Shown here one piece after another: positions 52,388 to 59,833 of a DNA stretch of 64,000 bases. The stretch covers positions 62,001-126,000 of the forward strand of contig NZ_JNZA01000001.1 of assembly GCF_000717345.1 (NCBI RefSeq), given 5' to 3'. The stretch is from Streptomyces lydicus (GTDB lineage Bacteria; Actinomycetota; Actinomycetes; Streptomycetales; Streptomycetaceae). The first letter of the stretch is position 1; every line of letters starts with the position of its first letter. The translations under genes were made by a program, and so were the position numbers. Under the pieces are notes generated by a model that worked only from the letters and a program-made list of their open reading frames with translations, did not search any database and was not told the origin of the DNA.

Positions 52388-52706
52388 GGCAGAGCAAGCC
52401 CGAACGCGGGGCGGGTCGGTGACGGCTGCCCGAAAGCGCAGGAAGACATCGGAGAACGGTCCCGGGGAAGCGGCGCACCGCGCCGCCGAACTGCTGCAGA
52501 GCCTCATCAATCACCGTGCCGAGGGTGTTTCGGCGGTACGGCGGACCGAGGACGGCTGGTGCGTCGAGGTCGACGTACTGGAGCTGGCGCGGATCCCGGA
52601 CACCACGAGTCTTCTTGCGACGTACGAGGTGCGGCTCGACAAAGAGGGCGAACTCCTCGAGTACTACCGATGCCGCCGCTATCGACGAGGCGCGGCGGAC
52701 CAGTGA
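52386..52706 (+). CDS. gvpO: gas vesicle protein GvpO
   Basis: A 106-residue GvpO, the first gene of the gas vesicle cluster. AAHRAAELLQSLINHRAEGV, the core EDGWCVEVDVLELARIPDTT, and LATYEVRLDKEGELLEYYRCRRYRR are the hallmark segments of the family. The N-terminal 30 residues are basic and disordered. GvpO is needed for vesicle formation in haloarchaea, and in actinobacteria it leads the operon. The ATG at 52386 has no usable ribosome site; GTG 52419 (95 aa) has one and fits the promoter proposed upstream. Confidence 0.9.
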   Translation: MAEQARTRGGSVTAARKRRKTSENGPGEAAHRAAELLQSLINHRAEGVSAVRRTEDGWCVEVDVLELARIPDTTSLLATYEVRLDKEGELLEYYRCRRYRRGAADQ

Positions 52707-52742
52707 ACCCGCCCCTCCCCACCAGCTGAAAGGGCTGCTCAG

Positions 52743-53213
52743 ATGGCCAGCACGTCTTATTCGGGATTGTCCGGTGAGGTCATTCCCTGCCCGCCCAGGG
52801 CGGGGACGCTGTACGACGTGATGGAACTCATCCTGGACCGGGGGATGGTCATCGATGTGTTCATACGCGTGTCCCTGGTCGGGATCGAAATCCTCAAGAT
52901 CGACGCGCGCATCGTGGTGGCCAGCGTCGATACGTATCTGCGATTCGCCGAGGCGTGCAACCGGCTGGATCTGGAGAACACCACGCGCAGCACCACCGTC
53001 CCGGAACTGTTCGGCGGCCAGGCCGCGAAAAGCGCCGGAAAGAGCAAGGCCAAAAAGGCCGTCAAATCCGTTGGTGAGACCGTGCGCTCGGTGGTCGGCG
53101 CGGACGACGACTCGGATGACGAATCCGAGGAGGAAGCGCAGCCGGCGCGGCGTCGGCGCAGTACCGCGCGGGCGGGAGCCGGATCCCGCCGGCGTCGCTC
53201 GGAGGAGGAGTGA
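52743..53213 (+). CDS. gvpA: major gas vesicle structural protein GvpA, long-tailed
   Basis: A 156-residue protein whose residues 18-75 are the conserved GvpA rib-forming core: GTLYDVMELILDRGMVIDVF, RVSLVGIEILKIDARIVVAS and VDTYLRFAEACNRLDL. GvpA makes the amphipathic shell of the vesicle. The tail of about 80 residues is unusual compared with the 70-75 residue GvpA of cyanobacteria and haloarchaea. It is Lys/Ala-rich, then acidic (DDDSDDESEEE), then very basic (RRRRSTARAGAGSRRRR). Long tails are also seen in other actinobacterial GvpA. It lies 36 nt after gvpO. Confidence 0.93.
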   Translation: MASTSYSGLSGEVIPCPPRAGTLYDVMELILDRGMVIDVFIRVSLVGIEILKIDARIVVASVDTYLRFAEACNRLDLENTTRSTTVPELFGGQAAKSAGKSKAKKAVKSVGETVRSVVGADDDSDDESEEEAQPARRRRSTARAGAGSRRRRSEEE

Positions 53214-53216
53214 GCA

Positions 53217-53960
53217 GTGACCGACCACGGCGTCTACGTCTACGGCATCGTCCGGGCCGCGCACCCGCTGCCGTCGAACCTCGGCGGGGTGGGCGGGCCG
53301 CCGGGGATCGTGGCGAGGAGGGACGAGGGGCGGGTCGCCGCGGTCGTCAGCCCGGCGCCCCCGGACCTGCGGGCCCGCCGCCGCGACCTCATGGCGCACC
53401 AGGAGCTGCTGCTGGCGCTGGCCGCGGACGGCCCGGTCCTGCCGATGCGGTTCGGCATGGTCGCGCCGGACGAGGCAACGGTCCGCAGGCAACTGAGCGA
53501 TGCCGAGGAGCGGCATCTGGCTGCCCTGGAGAGCCTCGCGGGCCGGGTCGAGATCAACGTCAAGGCGACGCCGGCCGACGATGCGCTCGCCGCACTCGTC
53601 GCAGCGGATGCCGGCATCCGCGGGCTGCGCGACGCGATGCGCCGGCGCCCCGGCTACGAGGCGAATGTGCGGCTCGGGGAGGCGGTGGCCACCGCGCTGG
53701 CACGCCGGGCCGCCGAGGCCGGTCACGACATCGTGGGTGAGCTGAGGAAGCGGGCCCATGCGAGCGCTGCCGGTCCGGAGGTCGCCGGGTGCCAGGTCAA
53801 CATGTCGTTCCTGGTGAGCCGGGACGACAGTGCCGCATTCTGTGCGGAGGCGGAGCGTCTCGCCCGGCAGCGCCGGGACCGTGTCGTCCTGCGGGTGGCC
53901 GGCCCCCTGCCGTGCTACAGCTTCGTGGAACCGCGTACGCCGGTGAGCGCGGGGAGATGA
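53217..53960 (+). CDS. gvpF: gas vesicle protein GvpF
   Basis: A 247-residue GvpL/GvpF family protein. The start HGVYVYGIVRAAHPLP is the first strand. RRRDLMAHQELLLALAADGPVLPMRFG is the most conserved motif, then VEINVKATPADDAL and QVNMSFLVSRDDSAAF. The end LRVAGPLPCYSFVEP is the family-wide GPxPxYSF signature. GvpF is a minor component that binds GvpA and helps assembly. It starts with GTG four bases after gvpA, so translation is coupled. Confidence 0.94.
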   Translation: MTDHGVYVYGIVRAAHPLPSNLGGVGGPPGIVARRDEGRVAAVVSPAPPDLRARRRDLMAHQELLLALAADGPVLPMRFGMVAPDEATVRRQLSDAEERHLAALESLAGRVEINVKATPADDALAALVAADAGIRGLRDAMRRRPGYEANVRLGEAVATALARRAAEAGHDIVGELRKRAHASAAGPEVAGCQVNMSFLVSRDDSAAFCAEAERLARQRRDRVVLRVAGPLPCYSFVEPRTPVSAGR

Positions 53961-53961
53961 C

Positions 53962-54186
53962 ATGGGGCTGATCAGCGGCGTGCTGACCCTGCCGCTCGCC
54001 CCCGTGCGGGGCGTGGTCTGGGTGGCCGACCAACTCGCGCAGGCGGCCGACCGTGAGCTGCACGACCCCTCAGTGATCCGTGCCCGGCTCGCTGCCCTGA
54101 ACGAGGAGTACGAAGCCGGCCACCTCAGCACGGAGGCGTTCGAACGTGAAGAGCAGCAACTGCTGGACCTGTTGTACGGGTGCTGA
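53962..54186 (+). CDS. gvpG: gas vesicle protein GvpG
   Basis: A 74-residue GvpG. LLTLPLAPVRGVVWVADQLA-type hydrophobic N-terminus (here GVLTLPLAPVRGVVWVADQL) leads to AQAADRELHDPSVIRARLAA. The acidic helix NEEYEAGHLSTEAFEREEQQ and the short end LLDLLYGC follow. Length and pattern are typical. GvpG interacts with GvpF/L proteins during nucleation of vesicles. It starts immediately after the gvpF stop. No gvpY or gvpZ follows, unlike the S. coelicolor layout as I remember it. Confidence 0.92.
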   Translation: MGLISGVLTLPLAPVRGVVWVADQLAQAADRELHDPSVIRARLAALNEEYEAGHLSTEAFEREEQQLLDLLYGC

Positions 54187-54210
54187 CCGGCCGCTTCTGA
54201 GAGGTGTCAC

Positions 54211-54564
54211 GTGACCGACGTCGTTTCCGGACAGGCCGCCCCTCCCGCCTACGGCCCGGCCACCACGAACCTCGCCGACATCCTCGAACGCGTCCTGGAC
54301 AAGGGCATCGTCATCGCCGGCGACATCAAGATCGACCTGCTCGACATCGAGCTCCTCACCATCAGGCTGCGCCTGTTCGTCTCCTCGGTGGAGACGGCCA
54401 GGAAGGCCGGCATCGACTGGTGGGAGACCGACCCCGCCCTCAGCTCCCGCGCGGCCCGGCACGAACTGCACGAGGAGAACCAGCGGTTGCGTGAGCGGGT
54501 GGCGGCGCTGGAGTCCGGTGACTCCGCCGGCTCGGCCGCTCCGAAGAGTGAGGCAGGAGCATGA
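54211..54564 (+). CDS. gvpJ: gas vesicle protein GvpJ (GvpA-like minor structural protein)
   Basis: A 117-residue GvpA-fold protein: NLADILERVLDKGIVIAGDI, KIDLLDIELLTIRLRLFVSS and VETARKAGIDWWETDP. The WWETDP end after the core is characteristic of GvpJ/M proteins, which shape the conical caps. A C-terminal coiled coil (ELHEENQRLRERVAALESGD) follows. Start is GTG 54211, 24 nt after gvpG and preceded by GAGAGGTG. The gene overlaps gvpL by ATGA. Confidence 0.9.
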   Translation: MTDVVSGQAAPPAYGPATTNLADILERVLDKGIVIAGDIKIDLLDIELLTIRLRLFVSSVETARKAGIDWWETDPALSSRAARHELHEENQRLRERVAALESGDSAGSAAPKSEAGA

Positions 54565-55361
54565 CCGGACACCCGGACGCGCCGGAAACCGCCACCGCGA
54601 CCTATGTCTTCGCCGTGGGCCGGCGGCTCGACCCGGCCGTCCTGTCGGGCCTCACCGGCCTCGCCGCCGGCTTTCCGGTGCGCGGTCTGACGTTCGGGCC
54701 TCTCACTGCAGTCGTCCAGCACGTACCGGCCGACGAGTTCACCCAGGAGGCATGGCAGGAGCGGCTGTCGGACCGCGCCGAGCTGGAGCGGTGCGCACGC
54801 GCGCACCACGAGGTCGTGACCAGGGCCGCCACCTGCGGGCCGACCGTTCCGCTGGCGCTCGCCACCCTCTATCGCGGCGACGACAGGGCACGCCAGGCCC
54901 TCGCCGAGGACACCCACCGCTTCGCCGCGACGCTGGACCGCGTCGAAGGCCACGCGGAGTGGGGCGTGAAGGTCTGGGTGCCGGCCGCGGCGCCCAAGCG
55001 CCCCGAGACCGCGGCCGCGCCGTCCCTCCGGGGCGGTGGCGGGGCGGGCCGTGCGTACCTGGAACGAAAGCGAGGGCTGCGGCAGGCGCGCGAGCACCAC
55101 CACGAGCGTGCCCTGCGGATCGCTGAGGACGTCGATGCCGCGCTCCGTCGCCTGGCGACCGCGGCCCGGCGGCTCCGCCCGCACACTTCGGAGATGACCG
55201 GCGAGAAGAACCGCGTGCAGGTCCTCAACGCCGCCTACCTGGTGACAGCCGTTCGGGAGAGGGAACTGCGCGACGCCGCGGAGACCTGGCGTCGACGCAC
55301 CGGCGTGGACGTCGAGGTGTCGGGCCCCTGGGTTCCGTATTCCTTCGTGGGGGAGGGGTGA
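54561..55361 (+). CDS. gvpL: gas vesicle protein GvpL
   Basis: A 266-residue GvpL/GvpF family protein, paralogous to gvpF at 53217. TATYVFAVGRRLDPAVLSGL opens the chain. LSDRAELERCARAHHEVVTRAA and WGVKVWVPAAAPKRP follow. GAGRAYLERKRGLRQAREHHHE is an inserted helix that GvpF lacks, and SGPWVPYSFVGEG is the family end motif. GvpL acts in vesicle initiation with GvpF and GvpG. It shares a 4-nt overlap with gvpJ and is followed three bases later by gvpS. Confidence 0.92.
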   Translation: MTGHPDAPETATATYVFAVGRRLDPAVLSGLTGLAAGFPVRGLTFGPLTAVVQHVPADEFTQEAWQERLSDRAELERCARAHHEVVTRAATCGPTVPLALATLYRGDDRARQALAEDTHRFAATLDRVEGHAEWGVKVWVPAAAPKRPETAAAPSLRGGGGAGRAYLERKRGLRQAREHHHERALRIAEDVDAALRRLATAARRLRPHTSEMTGEKNRVQVLNAAYLVTAVRERELRDAAETWRRRTGVDVEVSGPWVPYSFVGEG

Positions 55362-55364
55362 GCC

Positions 55365-55595
55365 GTGCTTGAGCGGGAGCCCGTCCCCTGGGACACCCCG
55401 GGTCCCCTCTCCGGGCCCCTCGGCGTACCGCTGGTCGACCTGCTGGACCGCCTCATGAACACCGGGATCGTGGTCAGCGGGGACCTGGTCATCGCCATCG
55501 CGGACGTGCCGCTGGTCCGGCTCTCCCTGCACGCACTGCTGTCGTCCGTCAATGAACGCGTACCTGCCCCCTGGGCGGACGGAGGCCCCCTGTGA
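55365..55595 (+). CDS. gvpS: gas vesicle protein GvpS
   Basis: A 76-residue protein of the GvpA/J/M/S group: VPLVDLLDRLMNTGIVVSGD and LVIAIADVPLVRLSLHALLSSV form the short rib-like core with little tail. Compared with GvpJ it lacks the WWETDP box. GvpS is a minor shell-associated component. Start GTG 55365 follows GGGGAGGGG, and the end overlaps gvpK by GTGA. Confidence 0.88.
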   Translation: MLEREPVPWDTPGPLSGPLGVPLVDLLDRLMNTGIVVSGDLVIAIADVPLVRLSLHALLSSVNERVPAPWADGGPL

Positions 55596-55891
55596 CGGAA
55601 GCGGTAACCGGCCCGTCCGTGGGCCGATTCGATATCGACCGCGACCAAATGGGCCGCGACCTGGTCTCGTTGGTGCTCACCGTGGTGGAGCTCCTGCGGC
55701 AGCTGATGGAACGACAGGCGATTCGCCGCGTGGAGCAGGGGGATCTGAGCGACGACCAGGTGGAACGCATCGGGGAGACGCTGATGTGTCTCGAAGAGCG
55801 CATGACTGAGCTGTGCGAACAGCACGGCCTGCGTCTCGAAGACCTCAACCTCGACCTCGGGCCCCTCGGCTCCCTCCTGCCACGCGACTGA
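55592..55891 (+). CDS. gvpK: gas vesicle protein GvpK
   Basis: A 99-residue GvpK, normal for the family. RFDIDRDQMGRDLVSLVLTVVELLRQLMERQA is the diagnostic start. AIRRVEQGDLSDDQVERIGE and LEERMTELCEQHGLRLEDLN follow, with LNLDLGPLGSLL at the end. It is the last gene of the cluster; the following 300 bp contain no further gvp gene. GvpN is absent, as is usual in Streptomyces clusters. Confidence 0.94.
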   Translation: MTEAVTGPSVGRFDIDRDQMGRDLVSLVLTVVELLRQLMERQAIRRVEQGDLSDDQVERIGETLMCLEERMTELCEQHGLRLEDLNLDLGPLGSLLPRD

Positions 55892-56021
55892 GGCCCCGGC
55901 GGCCGCGGCCGGGCGACGGTCGAACGGTCCCGGAGGGGCCCTCGTCAGACGTCGACCGGCGGATAGGTCTCCACGTAGTGGTCGCATCAGCGCGCCATGC
56001 AATGACAACATATTCACTCAC

Positions 56022-56037
56022 CGACAACATGTTGTCG
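56022..56037. promoter_or_regulatory. 16-bp perfect palindrome, probable operator
   Basis: CGACAACATGTTGTCG is a perfect 16-bp dyad. A further half-site GACAACAT occurs at 56004-56011. It lies just upstream of the -35 box of the hydrolase promoter, a position suited to a repressor or activator. Confidence 0.6.
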
Positions 56038-56055
56038 ATCTGCAGCTGCTCAGCA

Positions 56056-56103
56056 TTGACAAAGCGGAACGCTGCTCCGTATGTTAATCGGAACAGTGTT
56101 CCG
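56056..56103 (+). promoter_or_regulatory. promoter with embedded TetR-type operators
   Basis: TTGACA (56056-56061), an 18-bp spacer and TATGTT (56080-56085) form a good vegetative promoter for the hydrolase at 56198. CGGAACAGTGTTCCG (56089-56103) is a perfect 15-bp dyad over the start of transcription. An imperfect copy, CGGAACGCTGCTCCG, fills the spacer. Such paired GGAAC dyads are typical TetR-family sites. Confidence 0.7.
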
Positions 56104-56197
56104 CTTTTGCTCGGCTGAAGCCGGACACTCCTGACCGCCTCCCTGCCCGCCGGTCGAACGGCACCGCCCGCAGGGGCCGTTGAAGGGAAGACGCCTC

Positions 56198-57157
56198 ATG
56201 AGCGCATCGACGTACACAGCCGGCACCTTCGGCTCACCCGCTCCCGTCCTCTCGGTCAGCCCGGTGGTGCTGGCCGCTCCCGACCGAGCCGTGGACCTGG
56301 AGGTGCGGGTCTCCGCGCCCGTGACCGGGAGCGATCTGCCGGTCATCCTCCTCTCGCACGGCCAGGGCTACTCGAACCATCTCTCCTCACTGAACGGCTA
56401 CGCCCCCCTCGTCAACTTCTGGGCGGCGCACGGCTTTGTCGTGATCCAGCCCACCCATCTGAGTTCCAGGACGCTGAGCCTGGATCCCGACACCCCCGGC
56501 GCGCCGTTGTACTGGCGATCGCGCGCCGAGGACATGCGGCGCATCCTCGATCAGCTCGACGTGATCGAGGCCGCCGTCCCGCAACTCCTCGGACGTCTGG
56601 ACCGAAGCAGGGTCGCCGTAGCCGGGCACTCGATGGGCGGGCACACCGCGAGCCTGCTGCTGGGCGCCCGGCTCACCGATCCGCACGACGGAACGGAAGT
56701 GAACCTGGCCGAGCCGCGAATCAAGGCGGGGGTACTGCTGGCCGCACCCGGCAGTGGTGGCGATGCCGTCACCGACTTCGTGGCCGAGAACTATTCCTTC
56801 TTCCTGACCATGGAATTCTCCCAGATGTCGACGCCCACGCTCGTGGTGGCCGGTGACAAGGACGACTCCGCCCACCTGACGGTCCGGGGCCCGGACTGGC
56901 ACGCCGATCCGTACGTCCTCTCCCCGGGCCCCAAGGCCCTGCTCACCCTGTTCGGCGCGGAGCACGGGCTCGGCGGGGTCTCCGGTTACGACGTCGCCGA
57001 GACCACCGACGAGAACCCGGAGCGAGTGGCCGCGGTCCAGCGGCTCACCTGGGCCTACCTCCGCACCGAGCTCTACCCCGGGGACTCCGCTTGGCAGACG
57101 GCGGGTGAGGCGCTGGCGAGCGCACCCGAACCGCTCGGACGCGTCGAATCCAAGTAG
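56198..57157 (+). CDS. alpha/beta hydrolase (chlorophyllase/PET-hydrolase-like fold)
   Basis: A 319-residue serine hydrolase. LPVILLSHGQGYSNHLSSLNGYAPLVNFWAAHGFVVI-type sequence (oxyanion His-Gly at about 57-58) is followed by HLSSRTLSLDPDTPG. DRSRVAVAGHSMGGHTASLL is the nucleophile elbow, and LVVAGDKDDSAH gives the acid. LFGAEHGLGGVSGYDVAET carries the catalytic His. No signal peptide is seen, so it is probably cytosolic. ATG 56198 follows GGGAAG. It is the only gene behind a tightly marked TetR-type promoter, which suggests inducible detoxification or catabolism of an ester. Confidence 0.87.
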   Translation: MSASTYTAGTFGSPAPVLSVSPVVLAAPDRAVDLEVRVSAPVTGSDLPVILLSHGQGYSNHLSSLNGYAPLVNFWAAHGFVVIQPTHLSSRTLSLDPDTPGAPLYWRSRAEDMRRILDQLDVIEAAVPQLLGRLDRSRVAVAGHSMGGHTASLLLGARLTDPHDGTEVNLAEPRIKAGVLLAAPGSGGDAVTDFVAENYSFFLTMEFSQMSTPTLVVAGDKDDSAHLTVRGPDWHADPYVLSPGPKALLTLFGAEHGLGGVSGYDVAETTDENPERVAAVQRLTWAYLRTELYPGDSAWQTAGEALASAPEPLGRVESK

Positions 57158-57193
57158 GCCGCAGAGATCCGTAAGTAAGCCGTAGAGGTCCGT
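57152..57193 (+). repeat. 21-nt tandem duplication spanning a stop codon
   Basis: Two adjacent 21-nt units, 57152-57172 and 57173-57193, differ at three positions (AAGTA(G/A)GCCG(C/T)AGAG(A/G)TCCGT). The first unit includes the TAG stop of the hydrolase. The second would read AAG TAA in the same register, so the duplication left a back-up stop. Confidence 0.8.
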
Positions 57194-57378
57194 TTCTGCA
57201 ACGGGCCGGCGGCACGAGATGCCCGCCCTCATATCGGCGAGCAGGCTCGGCAACTCCTCCGTAAGGCTCCGGCCACCTCGCGTTCAATATCGCCAAGGTT
57301 TCCTGACGCGGGACGCGCTGGCATGCGCATGCCTAGCATGGCCGGTTGGATCGGATTCCCCCCTGCGGAAGGACAATC

Positions 57379-58017
57379 ATGAGGAAGGCAACCGTCCGGA
57401 AAGCCACCTGGTACTTACTGCTCGCCCTGGGTGGCTGCGTGGTGGCGCTGGCCGGACCCGGCGAGGGCTCTGCCGCCGCCGTGCACCGTACCGCCGGAGC
57501 GGGAGGGCGGGCCGGTGGTGGGTGTGTGCGGGTGTACTTCGACCTCGGTGAGACGCTGGTGCACACCGCCGAGGACAAGAGCGTGCGCTACCTGCCCCAC
57601 GCGGCCGAGCACCTGCGCGCTCTGCGTGCCCGTCACATCCCCGTCGGCCTGATCACCAACGTTCCGCCGTCCTGGGGCTCCACCGATGCGGAGCGCGCGG
57701 CAGAGCTGAAGAGGGTGGTCGACAAGGACTGGAAGGGCAGCCAGCCGTTCGCCTGGTCGGACTTCGGCGACCGTATCTTCACCCCGCGGACCGAGGCGGA
57801 ACGCAAGCCCGCCCCCACCCTGTGGCAGCGCGCCAAGAAGGCCGCAGGATCCTGCCGGGTCGTCTACCAGGCGGAAACCACCGACGAGGTGGAGGCCGGC
57901 GCGTCGGCCGGCTATGTCTCCTATCAGGTCAACAGGCGCCACTGGCCGGCGTTCATGCCCGTACCGCTCATCGCCGCCCTGGCCCACCTGCCCGGCCGCG
58001 GACCGGATGAGGGCTGA
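57379..58017 (+). CDS. exported HAD-superfamily-like protein
   Basis: A 212-residue protein with an N-terminal signal or anchor (ATWYLLLALGGCVVALAGPG). The HAD motif I reads VYFDLGETLVHT, with the nucleophile Asp present but Gly where the second Asp of DxDxT usually stands. IPVGLITNVPPSW is motif II (Thr-Asn). RKPAPTLWQRAKK contains the Lys of motif III. CRVVYQAETTDEVEAGASAG stands at motif IV, where the acidic pair is weak. HAD phosphatases are normally cytosolic, so an exported member is unusual. GGAAGG precedes the ATG. It stands alone. Confidence 0.75.
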   Translation: MRKATVRKATWYLLLALGGCVVALAGPGEGSAAAVHRTAGAGGRAGGGCVRVYFDLGETLVHTAEDKSVRYLPHAAEHLRALRARHIPVGLITNVPPSWGSTDAERAAELKRVVDKDWKGSQPFAWSDFGDRIFTPRTEAERKPAPTLWQRAKKAAGSCRVVYQAETTDEVEAGASAGYVSYQVNRRHWPAFMPVPLIAALAHLPGRGPDEG

Positions 58018-58224
58018 TAAGTACCCGTACGGGGCGTGGCGGTGAGCCGCGGGTCACTTACTCCCCTGACGGAAAGTCAATTCGGCACGTCCCTACGTCA
58101 GATGGCCCTGTGTGAGGTCGTCCCACTCGTCACTTGGCGGCGGAGCTGCAGTGCACCTCCGCCGCCGGGGGGCGGACCGAGCGGGGATCGGGGCGTTGTC
58201 AGTGGGCGCCCCTACAGTGGCGGC

Positions 58225-59751
58225 ATGGTTCCTGAGACACCGCCGGGGGACTCCCCGCAGCAACTGCTTCAGCAGTGGATCGCGGACGTTCCGTATCAGC
58301 TTCTGCTCCTGGAGAAGGTGCTCCTTCCCGGGGCTTTCCTCTTCGACTACTCCGCCAGGTCGCTGGACACTCTGGAGGCGCTCCTGCTGGAGAAGTGTGA
58401 CGAGGGATCTCCCCAACTGCCCGAGAGCCGGGCGGAGTTGCTGGGGAGTGCTACGGCCTACCTCGGTGAGGTGCTGCTCGGGATCGCGGGCGGCGGCTGG
58501 GGCTGGAACACCCGGCCGGTCGACGGTCTTCCGGGGCAGCCCGTCGTCTGGCCGGACCCGGAGCTGGCCCTCTCGCCCGTCGCGCCGCGGCTGCTGATCG
58601 CGCACGCTCTCCGCGTCCGCACCGGCACCGCGTTCGCCGAGGAGATCGCACGGCTGCGGCAGGCCGTGACGGCGCGGCAGCACGACGTGCCGGGGTGGGA
58701 GCCGGTCAAGGAGCACACGCCGCACGTGGACCCCGAGGCGCCGCTGCCGGAGGACCCCGTGCTGACGGCCTGGCTGGCCGAGCGGGAGGAGGCGCTGTAC
58801 CCCTGGGCCGAGGACGCGTTCGAGGGAGCGTGGAGGTGGAACTTCCACCCCGACACGCTGGACTGGCTGGAAGTCGTCGTGAGGCGGCGGTTCGCCACGG
58901 TGGAGGAGTTCGACGCCGCGCGGGACGAGCCGTTCGTACAGGGCGCCTGCTGGTACCTGGGCGAGGTGATCCGGCGGAACAAGGGCGCGGTGTGGCAGTA
59001 CGTCCCGTTCGACCCCGACGCCGAGCCCGGGGCCCCGGGCTCGCGGGAGAGTGTGTGGACCGAGGTGCCGTTCGTCGATCAGCCGGACAAACGGGTCGGG
59101 GGCGCGGCGATACCCCTGGGGTGCCTGCGCGAGCTGCTCCTCGATGCGGAGGGGGCGGACGGGGAGCAGGGGGACGACCGGCTGCGGGACGTGCTGGTCT
59201 GGTTCAGGGCGTCCTCGTACGCACACGTGGGAGCGCTCCTGCTGCGGATGGGCATGGTGACGCGGGAGAAGGTCGACAGCGTTCTCGCCGAGTACGCGGC
59301 ATTCGCGCACGAGGAGCTGTCGCCCCATGAAGTGCCCGCCACGCTCGAAGCGTTCGGTGTGGCGATATCGGCCCACGGGGACGACGTCGACGATCTGGAG
59401 GAGAGCTACGCGCACATCCTGGAGAGGGCCGCGGCGCTCACCGACGGAGCCGTCGCCATCACCGATGTCCGGCTGCGTGCGGACAAGGAGCACGGCGAGG
59501 TCCTGGAGTTCGCCCGCAACGGCGTGGTGGTGACGCAGACCACCGACCACCAGTCGGACGACTACCTCGACCACCTGGCGATCATGGAGTTCATCGGCCA
59601 CGTCGATCCCGACCCCGGCGACGACCCGCGCCGGTTCCACCTGGTCCAGTTCGTGCGCCTCATGGAGACCAACTTCGAGACCTACTTCGTCTTCGCCACG
59701 CCTGAACAGGCGACCGTGCTGGAGAAGGAACTCGGCCTGGCAATGCGCTGA
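58225..59751 (+). CDS. unknown soluble protein with an internal domain duplication
   Basis: A 508-residue protein I do not recognise. It is acidic, soluble and rich in Trp. Two similar halves are visible: SLDTLEALLLEKC, AYLGEVLLGIAGGGWGWNTR and PVVWPDP in the first (about 25-160). TLDWLEVVVRRRFATVEEFD, WYLGEVIRRNKGAVWQYVPF and VWTEVPFVDQP follow in the second (about 210-330). The last 120 residues, with AITDVRLRADKEHGEVLEFA and MEFIGHVDPDPGDD, form a separate domain. The layout recalls immunity or SUKH-like proteins, but no toxin gene is adjacent. ATG 58225 is chosen, as the upstream extension looks non-coding. Confidence 0.7.
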   Translation: MVPETPPGDSPQQLLQQWIADVPYQLLLLEKVLLPGAFLFDYSARSLDTLEALLLEKCDEGSPQLPESRAELLGSATAYLGEVLLGIAGGGWGWNTRPVDGLPGQPVVWPDPELALSPVAPRLLIAHALRVRTGTAFAEEIARLRQAVTARQHDVPGWEPVKEHTPHVDPEAPLPEDPVLTAWLAEREEALYPWAEDAFEGAWRWNFHPDTLDWLEVVVRRRFATVEEFDAARDEPFVQGACWYLGEVIRRNKGAVWQYVPFDPDAEPGAPGSRESVWTEVPFVDQPDKRVGGAAIPLGCLRELLLDAEGADGEQGDDRLRDVLVWFRASSYAHVGALLLRMGMVTREKVDSVLAEYAAFAHEELSPHEVPATLEAFGVAISAHGDDVDDLEESYAHILERAAALTDGAVAITDVRLRADKEHGEVLEFARNGVVVTQTTDHQSDDYLDHLAIMEFIGHVDPDPGDDPRRFHLVQFVRLMETNFETYFVFATPEQATVLEKELGLAMR

Positions 59752-59833
59752 GCGTGGCCCGGCGGGCGACCTCGGCACGCCGCTGGAGCGCGCGCATCGC
59801 GGGAAGCGTTCGGCTCGGGATTACCGTGTCGCC

